From NCBI RefSeq assembly GCF_039533965.1, contig NZ_BAAAUN010000001.1:3446950-3510949 (forward strand): a DNA stretch of 64,000 bases, given 5' to 3'. Of this stretch, positions 26,240-34,074 are shown in pieces. How positions within the stretch are numbered: position 1 is the stretch's first letter; each line of letters opens with the position of its first letter. The notes under the pieces were generated by a model that worked only from the letters and a program-made list of their open reading frames with translations, was not told the origin of the DNA and did no database searches. The stretch comes from Microbacterium luteolum. Its GTDB lineage: Bacteria; Actinomycetota; Actinomycetes; Actinomycetales; Microbacteriaceae. The position numbers were made by a program, and so were the translations under genes.

Positions 26240-27131
26240 CCGCCCGCACGTGCTCCCAGGCGGGAGCGGCGAGGGCGGCCGACAGCCGGGCGAACTCGTC
26301 GAAGCTGCGGCGGCCCGGCCAGTCGGACGGCAGCATCGACGGGGGCAGGCCGGGATCCGTGTAGGGCAGCACCCGCCAGCCGTCGATCAGCCGCACGTAC
26401 GCCGCGAAAGGCTCGGCGGGAAGGGAGGGGAGCGAGGCCTGGAACGCGAGATGCTCACCGCGCAGAGCGTCGAGATCCCACCACTGCGCCGCGGCGTCGA
26501 TCAGCGAACCGGACGGCAGCGGGGCGGATGCCTGGAACAGTGTGGTCCAGGGGCGTGCGTCGAGATCCTCGAGGATCTCGATCACCTCGTCCTGCAGGTG
26601 CCCCGGGCAGATCCAGAGCGCCGGCGACACGTTGCCCGCACCGATCCACTGCAGGCGACGGCGCAGCTGGTGACGGACGCTCCTGGCGCTCTCCGGGACC
26701 GAGAAGGAGACGAGGCACCAGGTGTCGGCATCCGTCATCTCGCGCATCTCGAAGATGCGGCGGTCGCCGCGTTCCAACATCCCGACGGCCGCCGGGTTCA
26801 GGCGGTAGCCGATCGTGCCCGAACGCTCGGCCAGGAGGAGGCCCTTCTGCTTGAGACGCGTGATGCCGGTCCGCGCCTGAGCGGCGGGGATGCCGAGATC
26901 GCCCGCGAGCGCGACCAGGTCGGCTGCCGAGATCTCTCCGCCCAGCGGCCGCAGGTAGACGCCGATCAGCGTCCGCAGCAGCGACGCGGTGCTGCCCGGA
27001 CGCGCATCGATGTCGTCCAGCACGGCCGCGGTGTCGCGGTGCTCAGCGCCCAGGGTCCCTGAGCCCGTGCCCTGGGTCCCTGAGCCCGTGCCCTGGGTCC
27101 CTGAGCTTGTCGAAGGGTGCTCAGCGCCCAT
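26208..27131 (-). CDS. PaaX family transcriptional regulator with a repeat-derived N terminus
   Basis: 307 residues. PaaX-like: winged-helix region about 45-110, PaaX central domain, and C-terminal half. Normal members begin near GAEHRDTAAVLDDIDARPG; here residues 6-32 are STSSGT/TGSGTQG-type units encoded by repeat family B, flanked by a 15-bp direct repeat. The start overlaps the kynureninase stop by 11 bp. Last gene of the tryptophan-catabolic operon; may respond to a pathway intermediate (inference). Confidence 0.82.
   Translation of the reverse strand: MGAEHPSTSSGTQGTGSGTQGTGSGTLGAEHRDTAAVLDDIDARPGSTASLLRTLIGVYLRPLGGEISAADLVALAGDLGIPAAQARTGITRLKQKGLLLAERSGTIGYRLNPAAVGMLERGDRRIFEMREMTDADTWCLVSFSVPESARSVRHQLRRRLQWIGAGNVSPALWICPGHLQDEVIEILEDLDARPWTTLFQASAPLPSGSLIDAAAQWWDLDALRGEHLAFQASLPSLPAEPFAAYVRLIDGWRVLPYTDPGLPPSMLPSDWPGRRSFDEFARLSAALAAPAWEHVRAVTRRDAPSSP
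27038..27130. repeat. Repeat family B array inside paaX-like gene, with 15-bp direct repeats
   Basis: GGTGCTCAGCGCCCA occurs at 27038-27052 and 27116-27130. Between them are three copies of GGGTCCCTGAGC, the first two spaced by CCGTGCCCT, the last ending in TTGTCGAAGG. The 78-bp period keeps the frame. Confidence 0.85.
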
Positions 27132-28362
27132 CGGACTCCAGCGCGTCGCGCACCGCGAGGGTGCCCGTGACGGTCTCGACGTGCGAGGTGCTCAGAGGCG
27201 ACAGTCCGAGGCGGATGCCGTCGGGGAAGCGGAAGTCCGGGATGATGCCGTCCGCCCACAGGCGCCGGGTGACCTCGCGGAAATCGGGGTGGCCGATCGT
27301 CACATGGCCGCCGCGGAGCTGCGCATCCCGCGGACTCAGCAGGCGCACGCCGAGCGGCGCGAGCACCTCGTCGTATGCCTGCACGGCGAGCTCCGTCAGC
27401 GACGTCGACTTCGCGCGGACCTCGTCGATCGTGGCCTGCTCGATCAGGTCCAGCATCCCCTGCATCGCGATCATCGAGGTCACCGGTGGGGTGCCGCTGA
27501 GCAGCTGGCGGATGTCGCCGGCCGGTGCGTACTCCGGACCCATCGCGAAGATGTCGGCCGCGCTCCACCACCCCTGGATCGGCTGGCGCAGCACACCCTG
27601 CAGGTCGTGGCGGAGGTACGCGAAGGCGGGGGAGCCGGGTCCGCCGTTGAGGTACTTGTAGGTGCAGCCGACGGCCATGTCCACGCCCCAGGCGTCGAGC
27701 TGCATCGGGATGATGCCGGCGGAGTGGCACAGGTCCCACATCATCAGCGCACCGGATTCGTGCACGGCCGCCGTGATGGCCGGCATGTCCGCGAGGGCGC
27801 CGGAGCGGTAGTCGACGTGGCTGAGCGAGACCAGCGCCGTCCGCTTCGACACGGCGTGGTGCACGTCGGCGACCGTCACGCCGCGCACCGGATCGGGGTC
27901 GAGCCAGCGCAACGTCATGCCGGCCTCGGCGGCGACGCCTTCGGCCAGGAACCGGTCGGTCGGGAAGTTGCCCGCCTCGATCACGATCTCGGTCCGCGCG
28001 GGGGCACCGTTGGTGCCCTGGGGTCGTCGAAGGGCGGCCCGCATGAGCTTGTAGATGAGCACGCTGGTCGAGTCGGCGACGACGGTCTGTCCGGCGGCGG
28101 CCCCCAGGGCCACGCGTCCGATGCGGTCGCCGAGCTCCATCGGCAGGGCCATCCACTGCTCGTCCCAGGAACGGATCAGCCGCGTGCCCCAGTCCTCGCG
28201 CACGAACGCGGCGAGCTTGTCGGGGACGTCGCGCAGCGGACGACCGAGCGAGTTGCCGTCGAGGTAGGCCGTGACGCCGGGGGCGTCGAGGAAGGCGTCG
28301 AGGTGCGCACCGAGCGGGTCGGCGGCGTCGAGGGCGCGGGCGGTGTCGAGGAGATCGGTCAT
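27121..28362 (-). CDS. kynU: Kynureninase
   Basis: 413 residues, PLP fold type I. PLP lysine K236 in GCTYKYLNGGPG, the ring-nitrogen Asp near D210 in MMWDLCHSAG. Converts kynurenine to anthranilate and alanine (3-hydroxykynurenine is also possible). Length and motifs match the family closely. Third gene of the TDO-amidohydrolase-KynU-PaaX operon; no anthranilate-degrading gene is in the window. Confidence 0.95.
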   Translation of the reverse strand: MTDLLDTARALDAADPLGAHLDAFLDAPGVTAYLDGNSLGRPLRDVPDKLAAFVREDWGTRLIRSWDEQWMALPMELGDRIGRVALGAAAGQTVVADSTSVLIYKLMRAALRRPQGTNGAPARTEIVIEAGNFPTDRFLAEGVAAEAGMTLRWLDPDPVRGVTVADVHHAVSKRTALVSLSHVDYRSGALADMPAITAAVHESGALMMWDLCHSAGIIPMQLDAWGVDMAVGCTYKYLNGGPGSPAFAYLRHDLQGVLRQPIQGWWSAADIFAMGPEYAPAGDIRQLLSGTPPVTSMIAMQGMLDLIEQATIDEVRAKSTSLTELAVQAYDEVLAPLGVRLLSPRDAQLRGGHVTIGHPDFREVTRRLWADGIIPDFRFPDGIRLGLSPLSTSHVETVTGTLAVRDALESDGR

Positions 28363-28363
28363 G

Positions 28364-29407
28364 TCACACCTTCAGGTCGGCGGGGGTGAGGCGGCGGGCG
28401 CGGAGCGGGTCGGCGTCGGTGCGGTCGGGGGTGCCGGGGAGGATGAAGAGCGCGGATGCCGGGTCGAGCGGGTCGGCCGGGGCGAGCGCTCGCAGCAGGT
28501 CGAGGCCGTCGACACCCGCCTCGCGCAGGGCCTCGATCTCGCGCGGGTTCACGTCGACCGGGGTCGGACCGTTGCCCATGTCCGTGCCGTAGAGCACGGT
28601 CCCGCCGGCGGCGTGGAAGCGACCGACGTTGTCGATCGCGGTCGCGCGCTCGGCGCCATCGTGGATCGCGAGCGTCGAGATCCAGGAGACGGATGCCGCC
28701 TGCTCGGAGATCTCGTCGTCGGTCAGGCGTTCGGTGAACGGGGCGTGTGCGAGGGTGTGCGCGCCGAGGCGGGCCGCGCGCTGCGCCTCGCCAGGGCCCT
28801 GCGCGTGCACCACGACCGGAAGGTCGCGCGCCGCGGCGAGCTCGATGATCGTGCGGAGGAGCTCATCGTCGAACACCGGCCCCGCGTCGCTGTTGCTCGC
28901 GACCTTGATGCGTGAGGCACCGGCATCCGCCATCTCTGCGATGGCCCTGGCGGCGTCTTCGACCGTCGCGATCTCGCGGAACGAGCCGGCGGGTGCCCAC
29001 TCCCGGTCGGACGGATAGCCGCCGGGTGGGGTGAGGAACGCGCCGGCGAAGGCGATGGCGGTCGAGGTGCGCGCGACGTGCGGGCGTTTCGTCTCGTCGC
29101 TGCGCTCCTCGCTCAACGACCGGTCGTTGAGCGAGCGAAGCGAGACGAAACGCCCGGACAGGTCGCGGAGCACTTCGGGATTCGCGCCGAGGTCGACAAC
29201 GCGACCGAGCACCGAATCCGCCAGAAGTGCATGGTCGACGAGCTGCAGGTGCACGTGGTGGTCGGTGAAACCTCCGGTGATCACGCCGTCGAGGCGGGGG
29301 AGTGCGGTGGGAACGGCTTCTTCGCGGAGCAGCATCCCGCCGCCGTCCACGCCTGCGACGACGCCCTCGCGCCAGCCGTCGCCGTCGAAGAACGTGACGG
29401 CGATCAT
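28364..29407 (-). CDS. Amidohydrolase family protein with an inserted repeat
   Basis: 347 residues. HVH (51-53) is the metal motif of the amidohydrolase TIM barrel; later conserved blocks are VHAQGPGE, HTLAHAPF and YGTDMGNG with the catalytic Asp. Start shares its A with the TDO stop (TGATG). Residues 85-109 are encoded by repeat family A and look foreign to the fold. Between tdo and kynU, so could be the missing N-formylkynurenine formamidase, which is inference; it could also hydrolyse an unrelated cyclic amide. Confidence 0.82.
   Translation of the reverse strand: MIAVTFFDGDGWREGVVAGVDGGGMLLREEAVPTALPRLDGVITGGFTDHHVHLQLVDHALLADSVLGRVVDLGANPEVLRDLSGRFVSLRSLNDRSLSEERSDETKRPHVARTSTAIAFAGAFLTPPGGYPSDREWAPAGSFREIATVEDAARAIAEMADAGASRIKVASNSDAGPVFDDELLRTIIELAAARDLPVVVHAQGPGEAQRAARLGAHTLAHAPFTERLTDDEISEQAASVSWISTLAIHDGAERATAIDNVGRFHAAGGTVLYGTDMGNGPTPVDVNPREIEALREAGVDGLDLLRALAPADPLDPASALFILPGTPDRTDADPLRARRLTPADLKV
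29082..29155. repeat. Dispersed repeat family A, copy 2, palindromic, inside a gene
   Basis: Outer arms of 15 bp (29082-29096 with 29141-29155) and inner arms of 13 bp (29109-29121 with 29122-29134) form a long hairpin centred on ACCGGT. Lies wholly within the amidohydrolase coding sequence. Confidence 0.85.
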
Positions 29408-30258
29408 CAGCCGCCGATCTCGGTGCGGACGGTGTAGAGCTCGGGGAAGAAGGTCAGATCGAGCGCCCGCTGCAGGAAGCCGACGCCGCTGGATCCGCCG
29501 GTGCCGACCTTCATGCCGATCGTGCGGGCGACGGTCTTCAGATGCCGGAAGCGCCAGAACTGGAAGTTGTCCTCGAGGTCGACGAGGTCTTCGCACGCCT
29601 CGTACAGGTCCCAGTTCTGCTGGTGGTTCTGGTAGATCTCGCGGATGGCCGGCACGAGCTCGGGGGTCTCGCGGTACGGCTCGCGCACGTCGCGCTCCAG
29701 GATCGAGGCGGGCACGGGCAGCCCGCGCCGCGAGGCGTAGCGGAGGAACTCGTCGTACAGGGTCGGCTTCTCCCACTCGGCCGTGAGCAGTGCGAGATTC
29801 GCGGGATGATCGGCGAAGACCTGCAGCATCTTCTCGTTCTTGTTGCCGAGGGCGAACTCCACCGCGCGGTACTGCACCGACTGGAAGCCGGACGAGTTGC
29901 CCAGCGATCCGCGGAACTGCGCGTATTCGGTGGGGGTGAGCGTCGCGAGGATCGCCCACTGCTGCGTCATCACCTCCTGGATCTTCTTGACGCGCGCGAC
30001 CCGCTTCAGCGCCTCGCGGAGGTTGTCGCTCGCGAGCAGCTCGCGGGCCGACGAGAGCTCATGCAGCAGCTGCTTGAGCCAGAGCTCCGTGGTCTGGTGC
30101 TGGATGATGAACAGCATCTCGTCGTGGTGCTCCGGCACGCTGACCGGATGCTGCGCCGTGAGCAGCTGGTCGAGCGCGAGGTACGACCCGTAGGTCATCT
30201 TTCCGGACAGGTCCGTGACGATGCCGGACTCCAGCGTGCGCTCGTTCTCGGTGCTCAT
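29407..30258 (-). CDS. kynA: Tryptophan 2,3-dioxygenase
   Basis: 283 residues. Key residues align with the Xanthomonas enzyme: H54, R116, haem ligand H239 and T253 of the GTGGSSG loop. Oxidises tryptophan to N-formylkynurenine, the first step of kynurenine breakdown. First gene of the operon. TATGTT lies six bases before the ATG, so the message is probably leaderless. Confidence 0.96.
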   Translation of the reverse strand: MSTENERTLESGIVTDLSGKMTYGSYLALDQLLTAQHPVSVPEHHDEMLFIIQHQTTELWLKQLLHELSSARELLASDNLREALKRVARVKKIQEVMTQQWAILATLTPTEYAQFRGSLGNSSGFQSVQYRAVEFALGNKNEKMLQVFADHPANLALLTAEWEKPTLYDEFLRYASRRGLPVPASILERDVREPYRETPELVPAIREIYQNHQQNWDLYEACEDLVDLEDNFQFWRFRHLKTVARTIGMKVGTGGSSGVGFLQRALDLTFFPELYTVRTEIGG

Positions 30259-30288
30259 GCCTTGAACATATCAGAGACGTGTCGATCG

Positions 30289-30495
30289 TCATAGATGTGA
30301 AATGTCGCGCTGATGCCTTCGCACATAGGCTCGCTCGCGGCGCGGGCGACTGCCCTCCGCGATCGCGCTGATCGCAGCTCCGATCGCGGCATGGATTGCG
30401 ACCCCCAAAGCGAACATGACGGCCGCACCGATGGCGACGATCGCAGGCAGGAGCGGCCCGACGAAGAAGACGAAGAAGAACGCCCCATTGTCCAT
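30289..30495 (-). CDS. Small membrane protein (68 residues)
   Basis: 68 residues with a hydrophobic stretch over 5-45 (one or two helices) and a strongly basic tail RRERAYVRRHQRD. Starts four bases after the amidase stop, so translation could be coupled; no clear ribosome site of its own. No family recognised. Could be a spurious frame. Confidence 0.45.
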   Translation of the reverse strand: MDNGAFFFVFFVGPLLPAIVAIGAAVMFALGVAIHAAIGAAISAIAEGSRPRRERAYVRRHQRDISHL

Positions 30496-30499
30496 GCGC

Positions 30500-32239
30500 T
30501 CAGCGTAAGTGTCCTCCCGGGAAATCCGCCGAGAGCCTCGGTGTCCGCGGCGGCGGAGTGCGGCGGGTGCCGGGCTCGCCCGTGGCCTCGAACGCCGCCG
30601 CGAGCCGCAGCAGTGCGGTGTCGTCGTAGGCGCGACCGGCGAAGGTCAGCCCGATCGGCATGCCGATGTCGGCCATCAGCCCCATCGGCACGGTCACCGT
30701 CGGGATGCCGAGGTGGCGCACGGCGAGGTTGCCGTTCGCGATCCAGGTGCCGTTGCGCCAACCGAGATCGGCGGATGCCACGTTCACGTCCATGTCGGCG
30801 GGGCCCACGTCGGCGACCGCGGGGAACACCACTGCGTCCAGGCCGAGCTCGTCCATCCAAGCCTCGAGGTCGAGGCGGCGCGTCTCCTCGAGACCGCGCA
30901 GTCCGTCGGCGAGCTCCGGCATGTCCTCGAACCCGACGCCGGGGTGAGAACGCACCCAGCCCGGGTACTCCGCGATGTCGTCGTCGAAGCCGGTGTACCG
31001 GTCGGGCAGGGCGCCCGCGGGAGGGGGCGAGATGGCGGCCCCGTCGACGTCGGCGAGCGAGGACATCGCTGGGTCGCCGTTCGCCTGCAGGAAGTCCTCC
31101 CAGCTCCAGGCCGAGAGGTCGACGATCTCGCGATGCAGATACTCGGGCGCGACGAGGCCGCGCGTCGCGATGGTCGGCGCGCCAGGGCGGTCGCCCTCGT
31201 AGTTCGACACGACGGGGAAGTCGACCTCGACCACGGTCGCGCCCGCGGCCTCGAGGTCGCGGCGCGCGGCCTCCCACTGCGCGAGCACGGACGGCCGCGT
31301 CTCGATGCGCTGCCCGGTCGGACCGCCGATCCCCGGGGCGTCGGCCGTGCCGGCATCCCGGTCGGCGCCGATGTACATCTTCGGGATGCCGATGCGGACG
31401 CCGTCGAGCGAAGCCTCGTCGCGCAGCGCCCGATACGACCGCGGACGAACGGCGGATGCGGCGGGAAGCTCGACCCACGGCTGCGCACGCCAGAAGTCTC
31501 CCCGGGTCTCGGCGTCGTCGGTGACGATCACGTCGAGCACCTCGAGCAGGTCGGCCATGGTGCGGGTGTGCGGCACCACGACATCCATCGTCGGGACCAG
31601 CGGCCAGTTGCCGCGCGTCGAGATCACGCCCCGCGACGGCGTGTACGCGCAGAGCGCGTTGTTGGTCGCCGGACCGCGGCCGCTCGACCAGGTCTCCTCG
31701 CCCAGCCCGAAGGCGGCGAAGCTCGCGGCTGTCGCCGTGCCCGATCCGTTCGACGAGCCCGAGGCGAACGGCGCGGTGAGGAACTCAGCGTTGTAGGGGC
31801 TCTCGGCTCGGCCGTAGACCCCGCGCTGCATGCCGCCGTTCGCCATCGGCGGCATGTTCGTCAGCCCGAGGCAGATCGCTCCGGCCGCCCGCAGGCGCTC
31901 GATCGTGAAGGCATCGCGCTGGGCGACGAGGTCGGCGAACGCCGGGCTGCCGGCGGCCGCGGTGAGCCCCTCGACGAGGTAGCTGTCCTTCGCCGTGTAC
32001 GGGATGCCGTCGAGCGGGCCGCGTGCCTCGCCACGCGCCCGACGAGCGTCGGATGTCGCGGCCTCCTCGCGGGCGGCGGGATTCGCGACCACGACCGCGT
32101 TGAGGGCGGTCGCGGTGTCGGGTCCGTCGTACGCCGCGATGCGCGCGAGATAGGCGTCGACGAGTTGGACCGCGGTGGCGGCGCCCGTGTCGAGCGCGTG
32201 GCGGAGGTCGGCGATCGTGGCTTCGGTGACGTCGATCAT
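30500..32239 (-). CDS. Amidase signature family protein
   Basis: 579 residues, longer than typical amidases (about 450-500). Lysine of the Ser-Ser-Lys triad is K84 in IPYTAKDSYL; cis-Ser in GSSNGSG (S162/S163); nucleophilic Ser expected at S186/S187 in WSSGRGPA. The usual GGSS/TGGS segments are altered, as in some divergent amidases. Start at 32239 with AAGGA upstream. Operon with agmatine deiminase upstream; may release ammonia from a related amide. Confidence 0.85.
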   Translation of the reverse strand: MIDVTEATIADLRHALDTGAATAVQLVDAYLARIAAYDGPDTATALNAVVVANPAAREEAATSDARRARGEARGPLDGIPYTAKDSYLVEGLTAAAGSPAFADLVAQRDAFTIERLRAAGAICLGLTNMPPMANGGMQRGVYGRAESPYNAEFLTAPFASGSSNGSGTATAASFAAFGLGEETWSSGRGPATNNALCAYTPSRGVISTRGNWPLVPTMDVVVPHTRTMADLLEVLDVIVTDDAETRGDFWRAQPWVELPAASAVRPRSYRALRDEASLDGVRIGIPKMYIGADRDAGTADAPGIGGPTGQRIETRPSVLAQWEAARRDLEAAGATVVEVDFPVVSNYEGDRPGAPTIATRGLVAPEYLHREIVDLSAWSWEDFLQANGDPAMSSLADVDGAAISPPPAGALPDRYTGFDDDIAEYPGWVRSHPGVGFEDMPELADGLRGLEETRRLDLEAWMDELGLDAVVFPAVADVGPADMDVNVASADLGWRNGTWIANGNLAVRHLGIPTVTVPMGLMADIGMPIGLTFAGRAYDDTALLRLAAAFEATGEPGTRRTPPPRTPRLSADFPGGHLR

Positions 32240-32257
32240 GAGAGGTCCTTCGGTGGT

Positions 32258-32308
32258 GGGCGTTTCGTCTCGCTGGCGCTCGCTCAACGACCGGGCTCGA
32301 CGACCGGG
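32258..32308. repeat. Dispersed repeat family A, copy 3
   Basis: CGTTTCGTCTCGC followed by CGCTCAACGACCGGG and a second CGACCGGG, between the agmatine deiminase stop and the amidase start. Confidence 0.75.
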
Positions 32309-32311
32309 CGG

Positions 32312-33340
32312 TCAGAGGGAGGGCTGCTGCTGGGTGATGCAGTGGATGCCGCCGCCGCGGGCGAACAGCGGGCGCGCGTCGACCGTGACGACGCGGCGAC
32401 CGGGATAGACGTCCTCCAGGATCGCCCGCGCCGCGGCATCCGCCTTCTCCTCGCCGAAGCCGCAGGCCACCACGCCGTCATTGGTGACGAGGTGGTTGAC
32501 GTAGCTCCAGTCGACGAAGCCCTCCTCGTCGCGCAGCGTGGCGGGTGCGGGAAGGTCGATGATCTCGAAGCGGCGGCCCGCGGCATCCGTCTGCGCGGAA
32601 AGCAGCGCGCGCAGGTCGCGGGTGACGGCGTGGTCGGGGTGCTCCGGGTCCTGCTGGTCGTGCAACAGCAGGCGACCGGGGGAGACGATCGTCGCGACGA
32701 TGTCGACGTGGCCGTTCGTGCCGAAGTCGTCGTAGTCGCGGGTGAGGCCGCGGGGCAGCCAGACGGCCTTCGACGCACCGATCGTGCGGAGCATCTCGGC
32801 CTCGACGCGCGCCCGGTCGGCGAAGGGGTTGCGTCGCGGGTCGAGCTGCACGGTCTCGGTGAGCAGCACCGTTCCCTCGCCGTCGACGTGGATGCCGCCG
32901 CCCTCGTTCACGAGCACCGAGCTGACGAGCTCCGCCCCGACAGCTCCGGCGACGATGCTGCCGTGCTCGCCGGCCAGGCGCCACTCGGCCCAGTCCGGTG
33001 CTCCCCAGCCGTTGAAGATCCAGTCGACTGCGCCGAGCACGCCGGGGCGCTCGTCGTCGACGACGAAGGTGGGGCCGGAGTCGCGCATCCAGAACTCGTC
33101 GACCGGTGCCTCGACGATCTCGATGCTCCCGCTGAGCATGCGCCGCGCACGGGGGAGCTCGCGCGGATCGACGAGCATCGAGACCGGCTCGAACTCGGCG
33201 ACGGCGTGGGCGACGGCCGTCCAGGTCGCGTAGCCCTCCTCGCGCTCGGCGGCGGTCTCGCCCAGGGTCTGGCCCTCGGCGGGGAACGCCATCCAGGTGC
33301 GGTCGTGGCGTGCGGTCTCGGCAGGCATGCGCCAGCTCAT
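32312..33340 (-). CDS. Agmatine deiminase family protein
   Basis: 342 residues, porphyromonas-type peptidyl-arginine/agmatine deiminase fold. DEFWMRDSGP with the substrate Asp, GHVD near the middle, and catalytic Cys C334 in GGGIHCITQQ. Converts agmatine to N-carbamoylputrescine and ammonia. Start at 33340 with GAGGAG upstream. Divergent from the TetR gene and presumably controlled by it. Confidence 0.92.
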   Translation of the reverse strand: MSWRMPAETARHDRTWMAFPAEGQTLGETAAEREEGYATWTAVAHAVAEFEPVSMLVDPRELPRARRMLSGSIEIVEAPVDEFWMRDSGPTFVVDDERPGVLGAVDWIFNGWGAPDWAEWRLAGEHGSIVAGAVGAELVSSVLVNEGGGIHVDGEGTVLLTETVQLDPRRNPFADRARVEAEMLRTIGASKAVWLPRGLTRDYDDFGTNGHVDIVATIVSPGRLLLHDQQDPEHPDHAVTRDLRALLSAQTDAAGRRFEIIDLPAPATLRDEEGFVDWSYVNHLVTNDGVVACGFGEEKADAAARAILEDVYPGRRVVTVDARPLFARGGGIHCITQQQPSL

Positions 33341-33374
33341 CGTGATCTCCTCGCTGGTGGTCCCGTTCACAGCA

Positions 33375-33400
33375 TCAACGCTGTTGAACACGTGATCAAC
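33375..33400. promoter_or_regulatory. TetR-type operator between agmatine deiminase and tetR
   Basis: GTTGA-ACACGTGA-TCAAC (33383-33400), 18 bp and near-perfect palindrome, overlapping a second TCAAC/GTTGA pair at 33375-33387. Lies 21 bp before the tetR start and 43 bp from the deiminase start. Confidence 0.65.
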
Positions 33401-33420
33401 GGGTGCTACGGTATCCCTCG

Positions 33421-34074
33421 ATGAACACCGCGTCAAGAGCACCCGCACCGCGGCGGCTGCCACCCGAAGAGCGCGAGCGCACGATCGTCGACGGCGCCGT
33501 CGCACTGGCGCGCGAGAGCGGGATCGACACGCTCACCGTGCGCGCCGTCGCCGCTCGCGTCGGGGTGACCCCGGCCCTCGTGGCGCACTATCGGCCGGTC
33601 ATGGACGTCTTCGTCGCCGAGGTCTTCGGCACGATCGTCGCGGCCGAGCGCGACGAGGTCCTCGACGACTTCACGCCGGCCGGCGGCCTCCGCGCGAGCC
33701 TGCGACGGCTGGTCGAGACCCTGCTCGACGACTCCCGGGAAGACGTCGCCCTCGTCTGGGTGCAGGCGTGGTCGCTCGGGGTGCGCAACGAGCCGCTCGG
33801 GGAGCGCGTCCGCGCCGAGATGGATCTCTGGCAGAGCCGCCTCGAGGAGGTCATCGCCGACGCCGCCTCGCGCGACCCCGACGACTCCGCCGATCCGGCG
33901 TTCGCCGCCTGGATGCTGCTGGCCATGGTCGACGGCATGAGCGCGCACGCCCTCGTGAAGTGGGCGCCCCGCGACCGCGCCGACCTCGCCCGCCGCACGG
34001 TCGCCGCCGTCCTCGATCGACCAGAACCCCCGGCATCCGCCGTCACGACCCGAACCAGTGAGGAACGCCCATGA
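33421..34074 (+). CDS. TetR family transcriptional regulator
   Basis: 217 residues. N-terminal helix-turn-helix (about 22-55, DTLTVRAVAARVGVTPALVAHY) and a helical ligand domain. TACGGT is ten bases before the ATG, so near-leaderless. The stop overlaps the decarboxylase start (ATGA). Likely controls both the decarboxylase and the divergent deiminase/amidase genes. Confidence 0.9.
   Translation: MNTASRAPAPRRLPPEERERTIVDGAVALARESGIDTLTVRAVAARVGVTPALVAHYRPVMDVFVAEVFGTIVAAERDEVLDDFTPAGGLRASLRRLVETLLDDSREDVALVWVQAWSLGVRNEPLGERVRAEMDLWQSRLEEVIADAASRDPDDSADPAFAAWMLLAMVDGMSAHALVKWAPRDRADLARRTVAAVLDRPEPPASAVTTRTSEERP

Noticed and set aside
27053..27117. Short tandem repeat as a CRISPR array
   Set aside because: Units are 21 bp, nearly identical throughout with no unique spacers, and in frame in a coding sequence.
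30289..30495. Taking the 68-codon frame before tdo as certain
   Set aside because: Kept only at low confidence: no own ribosome site, though hydrophobicity and coupling make it possible.
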